Source: Paraburkholderia ferrariae NBRC 106233
GTDB taxonomy: Bacteria > Pseudomonadota > Gammaproteobacteria > Burkholderiales > Burkholderiaceae
Assembly (NCBI RefSeq): GCF_000685035.1
Contig: NZ_BAYB01000013.1
Coordinates: 248,001-312,000, forward strand
Direction of reading: 5' to 3'
Length of the DNA stretch: 64,000 nucleotides
Below the pieces are notes generated by a model that saw nothing but the letters and a program-made list of their open reading frames with translations, was not told the DNA's origin and searched no databases. Shown here in pieces: positions 1 to 7,871 of the stretch (its first letter is position 1; every line of letters starts with the position of its first letter). The translations under genes were made by a program, and so were the position numbers.

Positions 1-279
1 ACATGGTATGCGGATTCGTTCGCGGCTCATGGTTACGCCGGTGTAATCTACGGCGCGATCTGGGCCTTGCTGATCCGCGCGCTGAAATGGCTCACATCGC
101 GCGATCCGCTCACGCTCGCCGCGTTCCTTCCGCAAGCATGCTGGATTGCCTTCTTCGTGATTCGCGGAGCCGCCGCCAACGCAACCAACTCCGTGACCAC
201 GCCAATGTGGTTGTCGGTCGCCCTGTTCGTCTTTCTGAGGCTTGCCTCCCTCGCTCCTGTGCGGGGGAGCATTCGCTGA
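1..279 (+). CDS. C-terminal part of a polytopic membrane protein, possibly a Wzy-type polymerase (5' end outside window)
   Basis: The reading frame is open from base 1 to a TGA at 277-279 and gives about 92 residues without a start, so the gene begins upstream. The tail has two or three hydrophobic stretches (around AGVIYGAIWALLI, AAFLPQACWIAFFVIRG and MWLSVALFVFLRLA). It opens with an aromatic, small-residue loop (WYADSFAAHGYAGV) of the kind found before the last helices of O-antigen polymerases. It is followed after 11 bases by an O-acyltransferase and lies in an exopolysaccharide locus that otherwise shows no polymerase. Wzy is therefore the best guess, by context rather than by a diagnostic motif. 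Confidence 0.5.
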   Translation, partial: TWYADSFAAHGYAGVIYGAIWALLIRALKWLTSRDPLTLAAFLPQACWIAFFVIRGAAANATNSVTTPMWLSVALFVFLRLASLAPVRGSIR

Positions 280-290
280 CCAGGTAGCCC

Positions 291-1364
291 ATGCCCGCTG
301 AACACCACGCGCTTCACAAGCTGAAGTCCATTCAGGTGCTGCGCGCGGTTGCCGCGCTGCTCGTCGTCGTTTTCCACGCGAGCGCGAACATCGTCAGGCA
401 CGGATGGACGATTCCGGTTGCGCAACTGATCGCGAGTTACGGCGAGATCGGCGTCGACATCTTCTTCGTCGTGTCCGGCTTCGTCATGTCGGTCACGACC
501 AGCAACATGCCGCGATCGGCGCAGGCCGCGCGCGCCTTCATCGTTTCCCGCCTCACGCGCATCATTCCACTCTATTGGGCCACAACCAGTTTTTTCGTCG
601 CGCTGCTGATCGTTGCACCGCGCGTGTTCGGTGCGGCAACATTCAGCCTCTCGCATGCGATCGCATCCTATGCGTTCGTACCGTGGCGCAATCCGCTCGG
701 CGAGCCCGCGCCAGTGCTCAACGTCGGCTGGACGCTCAACTACGAGATGTGGTTCTACCTGGTGTATGCAGCGGCGATCTGGATCGCCCGGCGGCGCGTC
801 GCGATGATCAGCGCGTTCTTTTGCGCGACGTCGCTGCTCGGGCTCATCGGCGTCACGAATGTCGTGCTGCGGACCTATACGAGCCCTATCGTGCTCGAGT
901 TCGTGTTCGGCGTCATCATCGGCACGCTGTACGCGCGGCGTGTGCGCGTTTCCGTATCCGCCGCATTCGTGATGCTTGCCGTTGCCCTTGCGGCGCTGTG
1001 GGTACTCGGCCCGAGGATGGAAGACGCAAACCGGTTCGTCTCGTTCGGCATGCCGGCCGCGCTCGTGGTTACCGCCGCCGTCGCGCTGGAGGAACGCATC
1101 CGCTGGCCGGCATGGCTGAATCAGGTAGGCAATGCGTCCTACTCGCTGTATCTAACCCACGTCTTTACCGTGCCGGTCGCGGTGAAGATGCTGGATATGC
1201 TCGACACGCATCGCCGGCTGCCGGGCAGCGTCATATGCGCCGTGAGCGTGCTGCTATCAGTATGCGTCGCCCTCCTTTGCTATCACGGCATCGAGAAGCC
1301 TCTCGGACGTACATTCAGAACGTTCTCGCCATCGCGCGGCAGCCGCGCGTTGTCAGCAGATTGA
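291..1364 (+). CDS. acyltransferase 3 family membrane protein (OafA/ExoZ type)
   Basis: This 357-residue integral membrane protein begins with the family hallmark: a short basic leader, then SIQVLRAVAALLVVVFHAS, in which the R and H are the conserved catalytic pair. A GEIGVDIFFVVSGFVM segment follows, also typical of acyltransferase 3. About ten hydrophobic helices cover the rest, ending in a short basic tail. These proteins transfer acetyl or succinyl groups to sugars of surface polysaccharides at the inner membrane. It starts 11 bases after the preceding membrane-protein gene and is probably co-transcribed with it. It likely decorates the polymer made by this locus; the donor and acceptor cannot be read from sequence. 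Confidence 0.9.
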   Translation: MPAEHHALHKLKSIQVLRAVAALLVVVFHASANIVRHGWTIPVAQLIASYGEIGVDIFFVVSGFVMSVTTSNMPRSAQAARAFIVSRLTRIIPLYWATTSFFVALLIVAPRVFGAATFSLSHAIASYAFVPWRNPLGEPAPVLNVGWTLNYEMWFYLVYAAAIWIARRRVAMISAFFCATSLLGLIGVTNVVLRTYTSPIVLEFVFGVIIGTLYARRVRVSVSAAFVMLAVALAALWVLGPRMEDANRFVSFGMPAALVVTAAVALEERIRWPAWLNQVGNASYSLYLTHVFTVPVAVKMLDMLDTHRRLPGSVICAVSVLLSVCVALLCYHGIEKPLGRTFRTFSPSRGSRALSAD

Positions 1365-1565
1365 ACTCATCGGGTTTCAGTTCAGGACGATGGATTTTCT
1401 CTACCTGACTATCGCCTTCTGCTCGTGCAGCGCCACGATTCCGGGTTGCCACGCGTTCAGCTCATCAGTCTCGCACTGTTGATTCCGTGCCGTTCGGTTT
1501 GTGCGGCCAAGTGGCCTGGTGCAATTTGCGTAGACAAAAAAAAGCCAGCTCATCCAGGCCGGCGG

Positions 1566-1602
1566 AAAAAGTTCTGGCAACTCCGAGGGCCAAGCCAGAA
1601 CT
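1566..1602 (-). terminator. rho-independent terminator at the end of the minus-strand arm
   Basis: A perfect 9-bp stem pairs 1570-1578 (agttctggc) with 1594-1602 (gccagaact) across a 15-base loop. It is followed on the minus strand by five T residues (the A-run at 1566-1570, overlapping the stem by one base). The orientation suits termination of transcripts coming through glmS and the glmU relic. On the plus strand no U-run follows, so it should act mainly on the minus strand. Confidence 0.7.
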
Positions 1603-1638
1603 CGTCAATTAAATTATCCCGTGCTACTCATTCAGTTG

Positions 1639-1656
1639 CTGTGATGCGCATCACAG
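1639..1656. promoter_or_regulatory. perfect 18-bp Crp/Fnr-type palindrome
   Basis: The bases read ctgtgatgcgcatcacag, an uninterrupted palindrome. It contains TGTGA-N6-TCACA, the exact half-sites and spacing of a Crp-class operator. It lies between convergent genes, downstream of the minus-strand terminator, so its target promoter is not obvious. A Crp/Fnr regulator is encoded at 26,911-27,777. Binding by that protein is an inference. Confidence 0.45.
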
Positions 1657-1776
1657 GAAAGACGCGAAAGATCCGGGCGACACGTTCTTCACTTCGCTAA
1701 AGTTGCCCACGCGAACTTCGTCGGGCCAGATTGCATTGATGGATGCGCGCCAGTTCCGCCAGTTACAGATTGCTGT

Positions 1777-2080
1777 TCATGCCAGGCGTTTCCCACTCAT
1801 GGTCAGATAGGACTCGCCTTGCACGTCACGTCCTTCAGCGCGCCGAGCCGTCCCGCGAGTCGCTCGGTCGGCGAGACGATGATGCCAGTGTTGATCTCGG
1901 CGATCTGCTGCTGCCTGGGCGTCGCATCCTTCTGCATCGACGATGCGCACCATCCGGCCATAACCAGTCGGATCGTCAGGTGTGACGGTCAGCACGCCAT
2001 AACCGTCGGGGCCGTGCGTTCAGTCAACCGCGTGAGCGGCACCATGTCCAACCACGACCACACGCCGCATGGGCGCAAAC
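1777..2080 (-). pseudogene. glmU: decayed fragment of glmU (GlcN-1-P acetyltransferase/UDP-GlcNAc pyrophosphorylase)
   Basis: Reading the minus strand in shifting frames recovers an ordered stretch of the GlmU uridylyltransferase domain. It contains a GD-MVPLTRLTER-like segment near 2,050-2,020, then GVLTVTPDDPTGYGRMVRIVD (about 1,995-1,930), then IAEINTGIIVSPTERLAG in another frame, then VQGESYLT in a third. At least two frameshifts and several stops separate the pieces, and both ends of the gene are missing. It lies directly downstream of glmS on the same strand, which suggests the locus once carried a glmS-glmU pair for UDP-GlcNAc supply. The identification rests on remembered family motifs; an alignment would settle it. 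Confidence 0.75.
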
Positions 2081-2188
2081 GTCCGGCCGGCCAGAGGATG
2101 GAGTCCTGGGGGCAACGCGGAACGCATCTACTCGCCCGTGCCCGCCGTCGGAATCACGTTGTTCGTCCTGCAGGATGCCAATATGCGA

Positions 2189-4006
2189 TCATTCGACGGT
2201 GACGGATTTGGCGAGATTGCGCGGCTTGTCGACATCGGTACCACGGGCACACGCAGTGTGATATGCGAGCAGTTGCAACGGCACCACGTGCAGAATCGGC
2301 GACAACGCTCCGTAGTGCTCAGGCATGCGGATCACATGTAGTCCTTCGTCATTGACGATGTGCGCATCCGCATCCGCGAACACGTACAGTTGACCGCCAC
2401 GCGCCCGCACTTCCTGGATATTCGACTTCAATTTTTCGAGCAGCGTGTCGTTCGGTGCGACCGTCACCACTGGCATCGCCTCCGTGACCAGCGCGAGCGG
2501 CCCATGCTTCAGCTCACCCGCCGGATACGCCTCGGCGTGAATGTACGAGATCTCCTTCAGCTTCAGCGCCCCTTCCAGCGCGATCGGGTAATGCAGCCCG
2601 CGCCCAAGGAACAGCGCATGCTCCTTGCGCGAAAATTCCTCCGCCCACGCGATGATCTGCGGCTCCAGCACCAGTACGCTATTGAGCGCCGCCGGCAGGT
2701 GCCGCAGCTGACGGATGTAATCCGCTTCCTGTGCCGCGCTCATACGGCCGCGCAGCTTGCCTAGCGTCACCGCCAGCGTGAACAGCCCCACCAACTGCGT
2801 CGTGAACGCCTTCGTCGACGCCACCCCGATCTCCGTGCCCGCATGCGTGAGGAACGACAGCGCCGTCTGCCGCACAATCGCGCTCGTCGCCACATTGCAC
2901 ACCGCCAGCGTATGTACATGACCCAGCGATTGCGCGTGCTTCAGCGCTGCGAGCGTATCGGCCGTCTCGCCCGACTGCGAGATCACCACGACCAGCGCCT
3001 TCGAATCCGGCACCGACTCGCGATAACGGTACTCGCTGGCAATCTCGACCTGCGTCGGAATCTTCGCGACCGATTCGAGCCAGTACTTCGCCGTGAGCGC
3101 CGAGTAATAGCTCGTGCCGCATGCGAGGACCAGCAGGCTTTCGATATCCGCGAACACCCTGCCCGCATCTGCGCCGAACAGCGACGCATCGAAGCGATCG
3201 ATCTGCGAGATCGTATCGGTGATCGCGCGCGGCTGCTCGAAGATCTCCTTCTGCATGAAGTGACGATACGGCCCAAGTTCCACCGCGCCGCCGTACACCG
3301 CGACATGACGGATCTCGCGCGTCACGAACGCGCCCGAACGGTCCACGATGCGCACCCCGCCGAGCGTCAGCTCACACACGTCTCCTTCCTCGAGGAAGAT
3401 GAAGTGTTCGGTGCTGCCCGCGAGCGCCAGCGCATCCGAGGCCAGAAAGTTCTCCCCCTCGCCCAGCCCTGCGACCAGCGGCGAGCCCTGCCGCGCGCCA
3501 ACCACCGTGTCGGGCTGGTCCTTGTGCAGCACCGCGATCGCATACGCGCCGTGCAACTGCGTGACCGCCTCGCGCACCGCCGCGAACAGGTCACCGCGAT
3601 AGACGCTATGAATCAGGTGCACAATTACCTCGGTGTCGGTCTGCGAGACGAACGTATAGCCGCTGCCACGCAACATCTCGCGCAGCGGTTCGTAGTTCTC
3701 GATGATGCCGTTGTGCACGATCGCCAACGCGTCGCGGGAAAAGATCGGGTGTGCGTTGTCGGTGACGGGCGCGCCGTGCGTGGCCCAGCGTGTATGCGCA
3801 ATGCCGGTCACGCCTTCGAGGCGGATCTCGCGCACCTGCGCATCCAGATCGGCAACACGCGCCACGCTGCGCGCGCGGTGCGGCTCGCCACCCGCGAGTA
3901 CCGCCACACCGCACGAGTCGTAACCACGATATTCGAGCCGCCGCAATCCTTCGATTAGAACGGGGACAATGTTACGTTGCGCAATTGCGCCGACAATGCC
4001 GCACAT
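2189..4006 (-). CDS. glmS: glutamine-fructose-6-phosphate aminotransferase (isomerizing)
   Basis: GlmS converts fructose-6-phosphate and glutamine to glucosamine-6-phosphate, the entry step to UDP-GlcNAc. The start at 4006 gives a protein opening MCGIVGAI, whose Cys2 is the N-terminal nucleophile of the glutaminase domain. A GGAGG sits about 9 bases upstream, whereas the longer 4063 start would bury the essential Cys. HTRWATHG and the NGIIENY motif follow in the glutaminase half. Two SIS sugar-isomerase domains follow (ACGTSYYSA, SQSGETADT, STKAFTTQ), ending DKPRNLAKSVTVE, the canonical C terminus. Its 605 residues are the family length. Placed in an exopolysaccharide operon, it is probably a second, cluster-dedicated copy feeding the WecB/WecC branch. 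Confidence 0.97.
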   Translation of the reverse strand: MCGIVGAIAQRNIVPVLIEGLRRLEYRGYDSCGVAVLAGGEPHRARSVARVADLDAQVREIRLEGVTGIAHTRWATHGAPVTDNAHPIFSRDALAIVHNGIIENYEPLREMLRGSGYTFVSQTDTEVIVHLIHSVYRGDLFAAVREAVTQLHGAYAIAVLHKDQPDTVVGARQGSPLVAGLGEGENFLASDALALAGSTEHFIFLEEGDVCELTLGGVRIVDRSGAFVTREIRHVAVYGGAVELGPYRHFMQKEIFEQPRAITDTISQIDRFDASLFGADAGRVFADIESLLVLACGTSYYSALTAKYWLESVAKIPTQVEIASEYRYRESVPDSKALVVVISQSGETADTLAALKHAQSLGHVHTLAVCNVATSAIVRQTALSFLTHAGTEIGVASTKAFTTQLVGLFTLAVTLGKLRGRMSAAQEADYIRQLRHLPAALNSVLVLEPQIIAWAEEFSRKEHALFLGRGLHYPIALEGALKLKEISYIHAEAYPAGELKHGPLALVTEAMPVVTVAPNDTLLEKLKSNIQEVRARGGQLYVFADADAHIVNDEGLHVIRMPEHYGALSPILHVVPLQLLAYHTACARGTDVDKPRNLAKSVTVE

Positions 4007-4397
4007 GAGTTGCCAATCCTCCAGAGTCTGAATCAGTGAGACGGTGTAACGGCTCATCGGCAACGCTATCGGTCATTCGCGTCGACTTCAGGTACCACGG
4101 CAGGCCCGTGTCTTGACGTTAGCCATCAGGTGCCGGAGCACGAAATGATCGACATCAGAAAGCGCAACTGGAATGTTGCCCAAGTAGCTCGCGAGACCGC
4201 CGGCCTGGCCGGGCGCATTCAGCGCGGGCCTGGAAGCATGCGCGTGCGCAGCGAATACGGAGAGCATTGCGATTGGGTTCGCCCTAAATGAATGGACGGG
4301 TGCATGCACGCTTCAATGCTCTCCTGGCTGCGGCGCTGCCAGTGTAGGTGCGGGTTCCCGACGTCCGATGCGATGTGTCGGAAATAATCGATAAACG
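4007..4397. other. intergenic stretch upstream of glmS with one doubtful small ORF
   Basis: The glmS ribosome-binding site lies in the first bases, and the rest presumably carries its leader. A 73-codon minus-strand frame at 4088-4309 ends YLGNIPVALSDVDHFVLRHL followed by a few more residues. It looks protein-like but matches nothing I recognise and has no clear Shine-Dalgarno sequence. It could be the tail of a decayed gene. No strong hairpin or operator was seen. Confidence 0.35.
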
Positions 4398-4688
4398 TCA
4401 GAACAGCTTGCTTTCGCCGTGCACGCGATAGCAGAAAAACACGGCTTCTTCTGGTGTCATCTTCATTCTGTAGCAAACCTGAATGTTCGAGACCATCGCG
4501 TCGTCGATCATATAAGGCCACTTTACGAACCCCAGCTTCAGCGCGCCTTCGAACCACGCATCGGTCCACCGCTGGATCTGCTCTATCTCCTCGTCGGACA
4601 GCACGTCGTGCAGTGTTGATGTCGTGAACGACGAAGAGATCAGTCCGTCCCGTTCCCGTTTGATGCTTGCAGCAGGTTTTGTTTTCAT
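4398..4688 (-). CDS. small hypothetical protein, 96 residues
   Basis: I do not recognise the family. The frame starts with ATG at 4688, preceded by AAGG at a suitable distance, and encodes a mildly acidic protein with no signal peptide or membrane segment. It has a Ser/Thr-rich linker (about residues 15-27), then an amphipathic EEIEQIQRWTDAWFEGALKLGF stretch and an aromatic C-terminal half ending CYRVHGESKLF. It sits between glmS and the pectate-lyase-fold gene on the same strand and may belong to the operon. It could be an accessory of polysaccharide production, but nothing in the sequence proves that. Confidence 0.6.
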   Translation of the reverse strand: MKTKPAASIKRERDGLISSSFTTSTLHDVLSDEEIEQIQRWTDAWFEGALKLGFVKWPYMIDDAMVSNIQVCYRMKMTPEEAVFFCYRVHGESKLF

Positions 4689-4802
4689 TTTTTAAACCTT
4701 GATTGATGTCGCAACGAAACTCCTTGCGAAAATCGTACGGCGCCGCTTTGCCGCGCGCAGTGGCACCAGTCACAATCCAGGCGCGACGCGAATCATCGTT
4801 TG

Positions 4803-6545
4803 TTACGCCGAGATCGTGCCCCATTCAGCGAAGACAGGCGGTTGCAGATACACCCGTCCGCTCGCTGCGCGGGAAACGGCCGTATCGAGCGTGCAAAACT
4901 CATCGTCGATTGCGACGATCTGCACGGTGTCCGGACATCCCTCGATACGCACGTAGCAACCCACGGCGGGAACCGCGCCGCGCTCAATGCGCAGCAACCG
5001 CGAGCCTGCTTCCACGTGGCCGGTTACGAAGCCTGTTTCGCCGAGTGAACCACTTTCGATGCAGACCCAGCCAATACCCGTTCTGGGTGCAGGGCGGGCG
5101 CGCCAGATCAACTGGCCCGCGGCAAAATTGCCGCTTTGCGGCAGCGTGTCCGCCACCATCCGCTCGCCTGCTTCCCGCCACGACCCGACTGCCGAGCCCG
5201 CTGTCGCAGCTGCGACAGCGATAAAGAAGCGTTGATGAGCACTATCGAACAGCACCTGGCCGCTGCGTTGCGGCTCGAGCCGCCCTTGCGGCGGCAACGG
5301 CGAAATCAGCGTGGCGTCGTGACCCTGCACGATGCCCGCCAGACGCACATGGTTCGTGGCGGTGTCATCATCGACCGCGCGCACATCGACCCGATCCGCC
5401 TGCCCTGTGACAATAAAGAATTCATTGTGGAACAGCGTCGCGTGCGTCGCGTTAGCGAGGTGCGTGAAACGCCAGAAGCGCGGCGTGTTCCACACGTAGT
5501 TCTGTGACGCGCGATAGTCCTGCACCGGCGCGCGCGCATCGATGATGGACGTGCGTGGAAAGAACACGTTGTCCTCCAGCGCCATGCCACGCAGCGTGCG
5601 CGTACCGTCGACCACGATGCAGGCGGCGGCCGCATCCGTGTCGCCGCGCGCAAACGATTCGTCGGTACAACCGACGATCCGTACGCTTCCGACGATGTCC
5701 GTGAAGCGGAAGGTGGCCTGCGCATGGCCGCGCGCAACCACATAGCAATGCTCGATTGCGATCTGCTGCACCGTCGAATCGATCGTCGAACCCGGGTCCT
5801 GTTCGAACCAGATCGCCGCGCCGTTTGGCGACGTGTGATAAACGTTCAGATTGCTAATCGTCGTCACGGTCAGCGGACGAACATGTGCATCGGTGGCGCG
5901 GAATTTCGATGCAAGACCGAGCGAGTTGCGCGTCGTGAAGTAAAGCGTGGCCGCGCCCGCGTCGTTGCGGAAATCCCCTTGCCGGAAGCTCCACACTTCA
6001 CCCGCGTAGTTATAGACCGCCGCGCTCGTATAGCGGCCGTAGCAGCGCACATTCTCCAGCGAGTGGCCGTAGCTTTCGATCGATCCGGCGATACGCGATG
6101 CGAAAATCGCGCAGCACGGCGGATCGGACGGCAAGCCGGCGAAAGTCAGGTTGCGCAGCACGAGCCCCGACGTGCCCGAGATGTCGAGCCCTTGAGAAGT
6201 GCTGCCGCACACGATGAAGTTCGCATGGTTTGGCGCTGGCTGATGCGTCGCGTTCGTCCCTTCGAGGATGAGGCCGACGTAATAGAGCCGCGTCAGGTCC
6301 AGATCGGTGATCACATGGTCCGCGCCGATCATGACGCGCCGGCACCGCGCGCGCGCCGCATAGGCTAGACAGCGCTGGATGGCCTGCGTGTCATCGGTGA
6401 CGCCATCGCCAACCGCGCCGAAGTCGTACACCGATACACTGTCACGCCTCGCGGAATCCAGCTTCGCAGTCTGCGCGCTCGCGGAGATGGCCGACGCGCC
6501 GGCCGCGAGAGAACCTGCGAGGAAACGGCGGCGAACAAGTCCCAT
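4803..6545 (-). CDS. Tat-exported pectate-lyase-3-fold (parallel beta-helix) protein
   Basis: The chosen ATG at 6545 gives a 580-residue protein starting MGLVRRRFLAG followed by an Ala-rich hydrophobic run, a twin-arginine type leader. Directly after comes VSVYDFGAVGDGVTDDTQAIQRCL, the diagnostic first strand of pectate-lyase-3/polygalacturonase-like beta-helix proteins. Long stretches rich in Asn, Val and Thr follow, typical of helix rungs. Upstream codons in the same frame only mirror the next gene. It lies 37 bases after the export lipoprotein gene on the same strand, so it is part of the exopolysaccharide operon. Such proteins act as lyases, hydrolases or epimerases on the polymer in the periplasm. 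The substrate is unknown, and catalytic residues cannot be assigned by eye. Confidence 0.85.
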   Translation of the reverse strand: MGLVRRRFLAGSLAAGASAISASAQTAKLDSARRDSVSVYDFGAVGDGVTDDTQAIQRCLAYAARARCRRVMIGADHVITDLDLTRLYYVGLILEGTNATHQPAPNHANFIVCGSTSQGLDISGTSGLVLRNLTFAGLPSDPPCCAIFASRIAGSIESYGHSLENVRCYGRYTSAAVYNYAGEVWSFRQGDFRNDAGAATLYFTTRNSLGLASKFRATDAHVRPLTVTTISNLNVYHTSPNGAAIWFEQDPGSTIDSTVQQIAIEHCYVVARGHAQATFRFTDIVGSVRIVGCTDESFARGDTDAAAACIVVDGTRTLRGMALEDNVFFPRTSIIDARAPVQDYRASQNYVWNTPRFWRFTHLANATHATLFHNEFFIVTGQADRVDVRAVDDDTATNHVRLAGIVQGHDATLISPLPPQGRLEPQRSGQVLFDSAHQRFFIAVAAATAGSAVGSWREAGERMVADTLPQSGNFAAGQLIWRARPAPRTGIGWVCIESGSLGETGFVTGHVEAGSRLLRIERGAVPAVGCYVRIEGCPDTVQIVAIDDEFCTLDTAVSRAASGRVYLQPPVFAEWGTISA

Positions 6546-6582
6546 GTGATGTCCCTCAGAAGTGGAAATCGTGCGGCATCGC

Positions 6583-7764
6583 CTACATGCCGAGGCTCTT
6601 GATATCCGCGAGGCCGCCGGCGAACGGCAGCATCTGCGACACGACACGGGAGAAACGCGTGATGCTCGCCGTATCGACGTAAATGATGTCGCGCGGCGCC
6701 AGCACCACCTGATCGGCCAGCGCGAGCGCAACCGGCGACGAGCAATCCAGATGGAACACGGTCGTCATATTCGGGCCGCTCGCCCGCACGAGGTAGAGCT
6801 GCCGCGCATTCGACGTCAGCGGATTCAGGCCGCCCGCGTCGTTGAGCGCTTCGGCGAGCGTGTACGGGCCGTCCGTAGGCATCGGAATGGAAGCGGGTTT
6901 GGAAATTTCGCCCATCACGAACACTTTCTTGATACGCCGGTTCGGAATGTCGACGATGTCTCCATTGACGAGCCGGATGTTGTTGCGCATGTCGCCGAGA
7001 TACAGCAAGCGATAAAGATCGACCGAAATCTGCTTCTTGCCGCGCGTGAGCGTTGCGCCCGACAGGTCGGCATCGGGCGTGATGCCGCCCGCAAGACCGA
7101 CCGCATCCGCAATCGTCATCGGCACATCGGTGATCGGCACGACTTCGGGCTGCTTCACTTCGCCCGTCACGTATACTTTCTGGCTGCGGAAATTCACCAC
7201 GCTAACATCGAGCTGAGGCGAGCGCACATAGCGCGAAATGCCTGCCGTCAGCGCCGCGCGAATCTCCGGTACCGTCTTGCCCGCAACGTGCAACGCGCCA
7301 ATGTATGGGTAATAGATCGTGCCGTCCGCCTGCACGACGCGGCCCAGCGCGTCACCGCCGTTGGACGATGCCACCGCCTGCGCGGCGAGCGTCTGTGCGC
7401 TGCCTAGCTGGCTTGTACTATTTGATTGCGCACCGATACCGGGATTGTTCAACTCCGGGTGATCCCACACGATCACATGCAGCACGTCGCCCACGCCGAT
7501 CCTGTATTGATAGCCGCCTGGCTGCACCAGGTTCTCGGCCAATTCGTCCGCTGCCGGACGCACCGCCACGGAAGCCGTCGCGTTTACACCCGCCACCGTC
7601 AGTGGCAGCAGCATGTAGTGCTGGCCGTTCACGTCGACCCTGCCGCTGTCCTGCGTCTGATTCTGCGCGGCAGGATTGGCGTCGAAATGCATGCCAGGCG
7701 CCGCGGCGCAGCCGGAAAGAACAATGCAGATCGAAGAAGCAAAGGTGACAGCGATATATCTCAT
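6583..7764 (-). CDS. Wza-type outer-membrane polysaccharide export lipoprotein
   Basis: This 393-residue protein starts with a lipoprotein signal ending in the lipobox LSGCA (Cys19). The Poly_export domain follows (YRIGVGDVLHVIVWDHPELN, about residues 85-105, through VVQADGTIYYPYIGALHVAGKTVPEIRAALT). Two SLBB-type beta-grasp repeats come next (KVYVTGEVKQPEVVPI and KKVFVMGEISKPASIPM). These proteins form the outer-membrane exit channel that works with the Wzc-type BY-kinase encoded upstream in the same operon. It resembles BceE of the cepacian locus of Burkholderia in size and architecture. The flippase gene ends 108 bases upstream. Confidence 0.95.
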   Translation of the reverse strand: MRYIAVTFASSICIVLSGCAAAPGMHFDANPAAQNQTQDSGRVDVNGQHYMLLPLTVAGVNATASVAVRPAADELAENLVQPGGYQYRIGVGDVLHVIVWDHPELNNPGIGAQSNSTSQLGSAQTLAAQAVASSNGGDALGRVVQADGTIYYPYIGALHVAGKTVPEIRAALTAGISRYVRSPQLDVSVVNFRSQKVYVTGEVKQPEVVPITDVPMTIADAVGLAGGITPDADLSGATLTRGKKQISVDLYRLLYLGDMRNNIRLVNGDIVDIPNRRIKKVFVMGEISKPASIPMPTDGPYTLAEALNDAGGLNPLTSNARQLYLVRASGPNMTTVFHLDCSSPVALALADQVVLAPRDIIYVDTASITRFSRVVSQMLPFAGGLADIKSLGM

Positions 7765-7871
7765 GAAAGCGAAGATCCTTCGGGTGAATAGGGCGAGCCC
7801 CGCAGCGAGGCTGCGTCAGCGGAGGTGCGGCGTCTTGCAGGACGTCGTGATGCTGGCGAAACCGGTGGAAA

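Noticed and set aside
1390..1482. Short plus-strand ORF starting MDFLYLTIAF, reminiscent of tiny membrane peptides
   Set aside because: It is only 30 codons, with a Cys/Ser-rich second half that does not continue as a membrane helix and no ribosome site. I cannot support it as a gene.
1425..1700. 91-codon plus-strand frame in the left intergenic region
   Set aside because: It runs through the terminator hairpin and the Crp-like palindrome and shows no protein-like pattern.
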